From NCBI RefSeq assembly GCF_000024005.1, contig NC_013132.1, positions 3,900,001-3,964,000 on the forward strand: a stretch of DNA of 64,000 nt, given 5' to 3'. The notes beneath the pieces are model-generated. The model did no database searches and was not told where the DNA came from. It saw nothing but the letters and a program-made list of their open reading frames with translations. The translations under genes were made by a program, and so were the position numbers. Positions 62,465 through 64,000 of this stretch are shown here, piece after piece. This DNA is from Chitinophaga pinensis DSM 2588 (GTDB lineage: Bacteria; Bacteroidota; Bacteroidia; Chitinophagales; Chitinophagaceae). Within the stretch, counting starts at the first letter, position 1. Each line of letters opens with the position of its first letter.

Positions 62465-62733
62465 AAAACAAAGTTTAATGTTGTTGAGATAACTAAAACA
62501 TGCTAATAACGAGAATTAACCAGTACCTGGTCGTAGGTTGATCGTTCGCGACCGATCAAAGGGCGAGCAAAGGACGATTAAACGATGACCAATGTTCGAT
62601 CTAATGAAGCAGATTCTACTGTAAAGTTACAATAGAGAATTGTATGGATGTTACAACGCGGAATGATATTCCCTGTCTCTCAACTAAAAACGGGATATCC
62701 CTTTTTCCGCTTTTGGGTGCGGTTGATTGTTGG

Positions 62734-63333
62734 CTACTGCAATAAATGCTTCAGGTGAACTCTAAGGAATTTCAACGCCTGTGAGATGTTGTTTTTCACG
62801 GTTTGCCGGCTGATGTTATGTTCTGTAGCGATTTCTTTATGGCTCTTACCGTGTAAATACATGTCGCTAAAGCTATGCCGCACGGCGGGTGGTAACCTGC
62901 CAATGGCTTGTACAATTTGCTGCAACAGTTCTTTATTTTCCAACGGCAGGCGGGCGTAGAATTTGTCTTTCGAATAAAAATAATGCTGATGCCGTTTGCT
63001 CCTTGCCATTTTGCTTCTAACCGCCGCTACGCTTACGTACCGAACGGCCCGGCGTAAATACACTCTGCAATCCAGATCACTTGCGAGGTTCATTTTTACC
63101 CGCCAGAAGTTGATCAATACGTTTTGTACCACATCCTCCGCCTCCTGGCGGTCTGATAATACTGCTAACGCATCCGACACCAGGGTAGGAGTGAGGTGGG
63201 TAATAAGTTCTCTTAAAGCTGACTCATCGTCTTTCTTCAGTCGTTGTACAAGACCAGGTTGGTATAGGTTATTGTTCTTCTTCACAAAATCAGGTTGCTG
63301 GTTAATAAAAATGGGAAGAGAAGGCGTTGCCAC
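62734..63333 (-). CDS. ECF sigma factor without neighbouring FecR
   Basis: 199 residues: region 2 (LITHLTPTLVSDALAVLSDR, QEAEDVVQNVLINFWRVKMN) and region 4 (LPPAVRHSFSDMYLHGKSHK, EIATEHNISRQTVKNNISQA). It has an N-terminal extension of about 30 residues. No FecR or SusC gene is adjacent; the next genes in its direction are the two DUF6266 genes, 269 bases away. Orphan ECF factors of this sort are common in the phylum. Confidence 0.93.
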   Translation of the reverse strand: MATPSLPIFINQQPDFVKKNNNLYQPGLVQRLKKDDESALRELITHLTPTLVSDALAVLSDRQEAEDVVQNVLINFWRVKMNLASDLDCRVYLRRAVRYVSVAAVRSKMARSKRHQHYFYSKDKFYARLPLENKELLQQIVQAIGRLPPAVRHSFSDMYLHGKSHKEIATEHNISRQTVKNNISQALKFLRVHLKHLLQ

Positions 63334-63479
63334 CTTCTCTTATGACTCAATTGGAATCCCGTGTTCTTTGGCAAAAATCGCGGGTTAAAGGGTTTTCATG
63401 GTTAAGAACGCGAAAAGTTGGAAAGGGTACTAATACTAAGTCGGATTTCTTTTTAGTCGAAAAGATGCGGCTGGCGAGA

Positions 63480-64000
63480 TCAATTCCAGGTGGGCTCGCC
63501 TTTTTTCATTTTTTCGAGTGTTTCGGCGAGTGCTTTTTCGTTAGGTAATGCTTTTACGGCTTTTTCCTGCCATTCTATGGCTTCTTGCTTTTTACCTGCT
63601 TTGTAGAGAAGATTAGCGTAAGTGTCGTATGCCTGATAATTGCTTTTGTCAAAATTATCTATTGAATACTTCATCGTTTCGGCAGCTATTGACAAGACGT
63701 TGGGATCGGTTATATGCTCAAAAATAGGCCAGGTTACATTATTGATATGATATTCACTTCTGCTGTATGCCGTTTTATAATAAAGCGCATAGCACTTACC
63801 AAAATTTTCCCAGTCTTTTTTTTCTAGATAATACACCATTTGTGTTCCATAAACTTTTTCCTGCCCTACTGGGCCATATTTATCTTTAACCGAAGCGATA
63901 ATTTTACCCCAATCAGGAGAACTGCTTTTATCACGAAGTGCAGGCTCTAATATTTCCTGACCTACAATAGACCTAATCTTATTTACCGAATCTTGATTTA
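63480..64000 (-). CDS. C-terminal part of a protein with the helical module also fused to the GH2 enzyme
   Basis: The frame is open through base 64000, so the start lies outside the window; about 173 residues are seen. They read NKIRSIVGQEILEPALRDKS, SPDWGKIIASVKDKYGPVGQ, EKKDWENFGKCYALYYKTAY and end TYANLLYKAGKKQEAIEWQE with MKKGEPTWN. This matches the last 160 residues of the GH2 enzyme at 38954-41671 (PDW, YG-x-x-G, DW-x-x-FG, ANLLYK-x-GKKQEA, EPTW). In Bacteroidota this module commonly follows a thioredoxin-like domain, so the missing N-terminus is probably thioredoxin-like; that is recall, not visible here. Confidence 0.8.
   Translation of the reverse strand, partial: NQDSVNKIRSIVGQEILEPALRDKSSSPDWGKIIASVKDKYGPVGQEKVYGTQMVYYLEKKDWENFGKCYALYYKTAYSRSEYHINNVTWPIFEHITDPNVLSIAAETMKYSIDNFDKSNYQAYDTYANLLYKAGKKQEAIEWQEKAVKALPNEKALAETLEKMKKGEPTWN

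Overview
The window looks like chromosome of a Bacteroidota member, most probably the family Chitinophagaceae. The evidence is three SusC/SusD outer-membrane pairs, ECF sigma factor/FecR pairs divergent from SusC genes, MauE/DoxX with tiny DUF6520-like secreted proteins, DUF6443-type RHS proteins, DUF6266 proteins, signal peptides ending in AQ, and few strong Shine-Dalgarno sequences. No rRNA, tRNA, CRISPR array or transposase was recognised. Both ends cut through genes.

Layout. 1-5.5 kb: a 5'-truncated SusC and its SusD, meeting tail to tail a minus-strand operon of MauE-like membrane protein, two cysteine-pair mini-proteins and a membrane-anchored propeller-like protein. 5.8-10.7 kb: AraC regulator, small hypothetical gene, hybrid histidine kinase, and a UbiA-fold enzyme with altered metal motifs followed by a hypothetical gene; this part is visibly more GC-rich. 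11-31 kb: one long minus-strand polymorphic-toxin region. It starts at 30.8 kb with an outer-membrane protein, a tail-fibre-like protein, a YD-repeat protein and a 2418-residue DUF6443/RHS protein with nine Ig-like repeats and a lysozyme-like C-terminal tip. After the tip come a lipoprotein (candidate immunity) and an array of about nine small genes, several of them paralogues of one another, separated by look-alike hairpins. 31-38.8 kb: a small P-loop protein, a 465-residue protein with an Asn-rich linker, a HEPN protein with an R-x4-H motif, and an OLD nuclease/UvrD helicase pair that reads as a Gabija-type anti-phage system. 38.9-60.9 kb: two sigma/FecR/SusC/SusD cassettes in mirror orientation. 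The left one ends in a GH2 glycosidase; between them lie an S9 peptidase and four paralogous small secreted proteins. 61-64 kb: two DUF6266 proteins, an ECF sigma factor without FecR, and the truncated end of a protein that shares its C-terminal module with the GH2 enzyme.

How the parts work together. Each sigma/FecR/SusC set is expected to be a trans-envelope signalling loop in which substrate binding to SusC (through its STN domain) releases the sigma factor through FecR. The left cassette is a small polysaccharide or glycoside utilisation locus. The small secreted proteins recur directly next to these uptake and signalling genes, tail to tail, which suggests a functional link that is not described for them here. 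The RHS region and the Gabija/HEPN block are the accessory parts of the window and carry most of the unusual observations.
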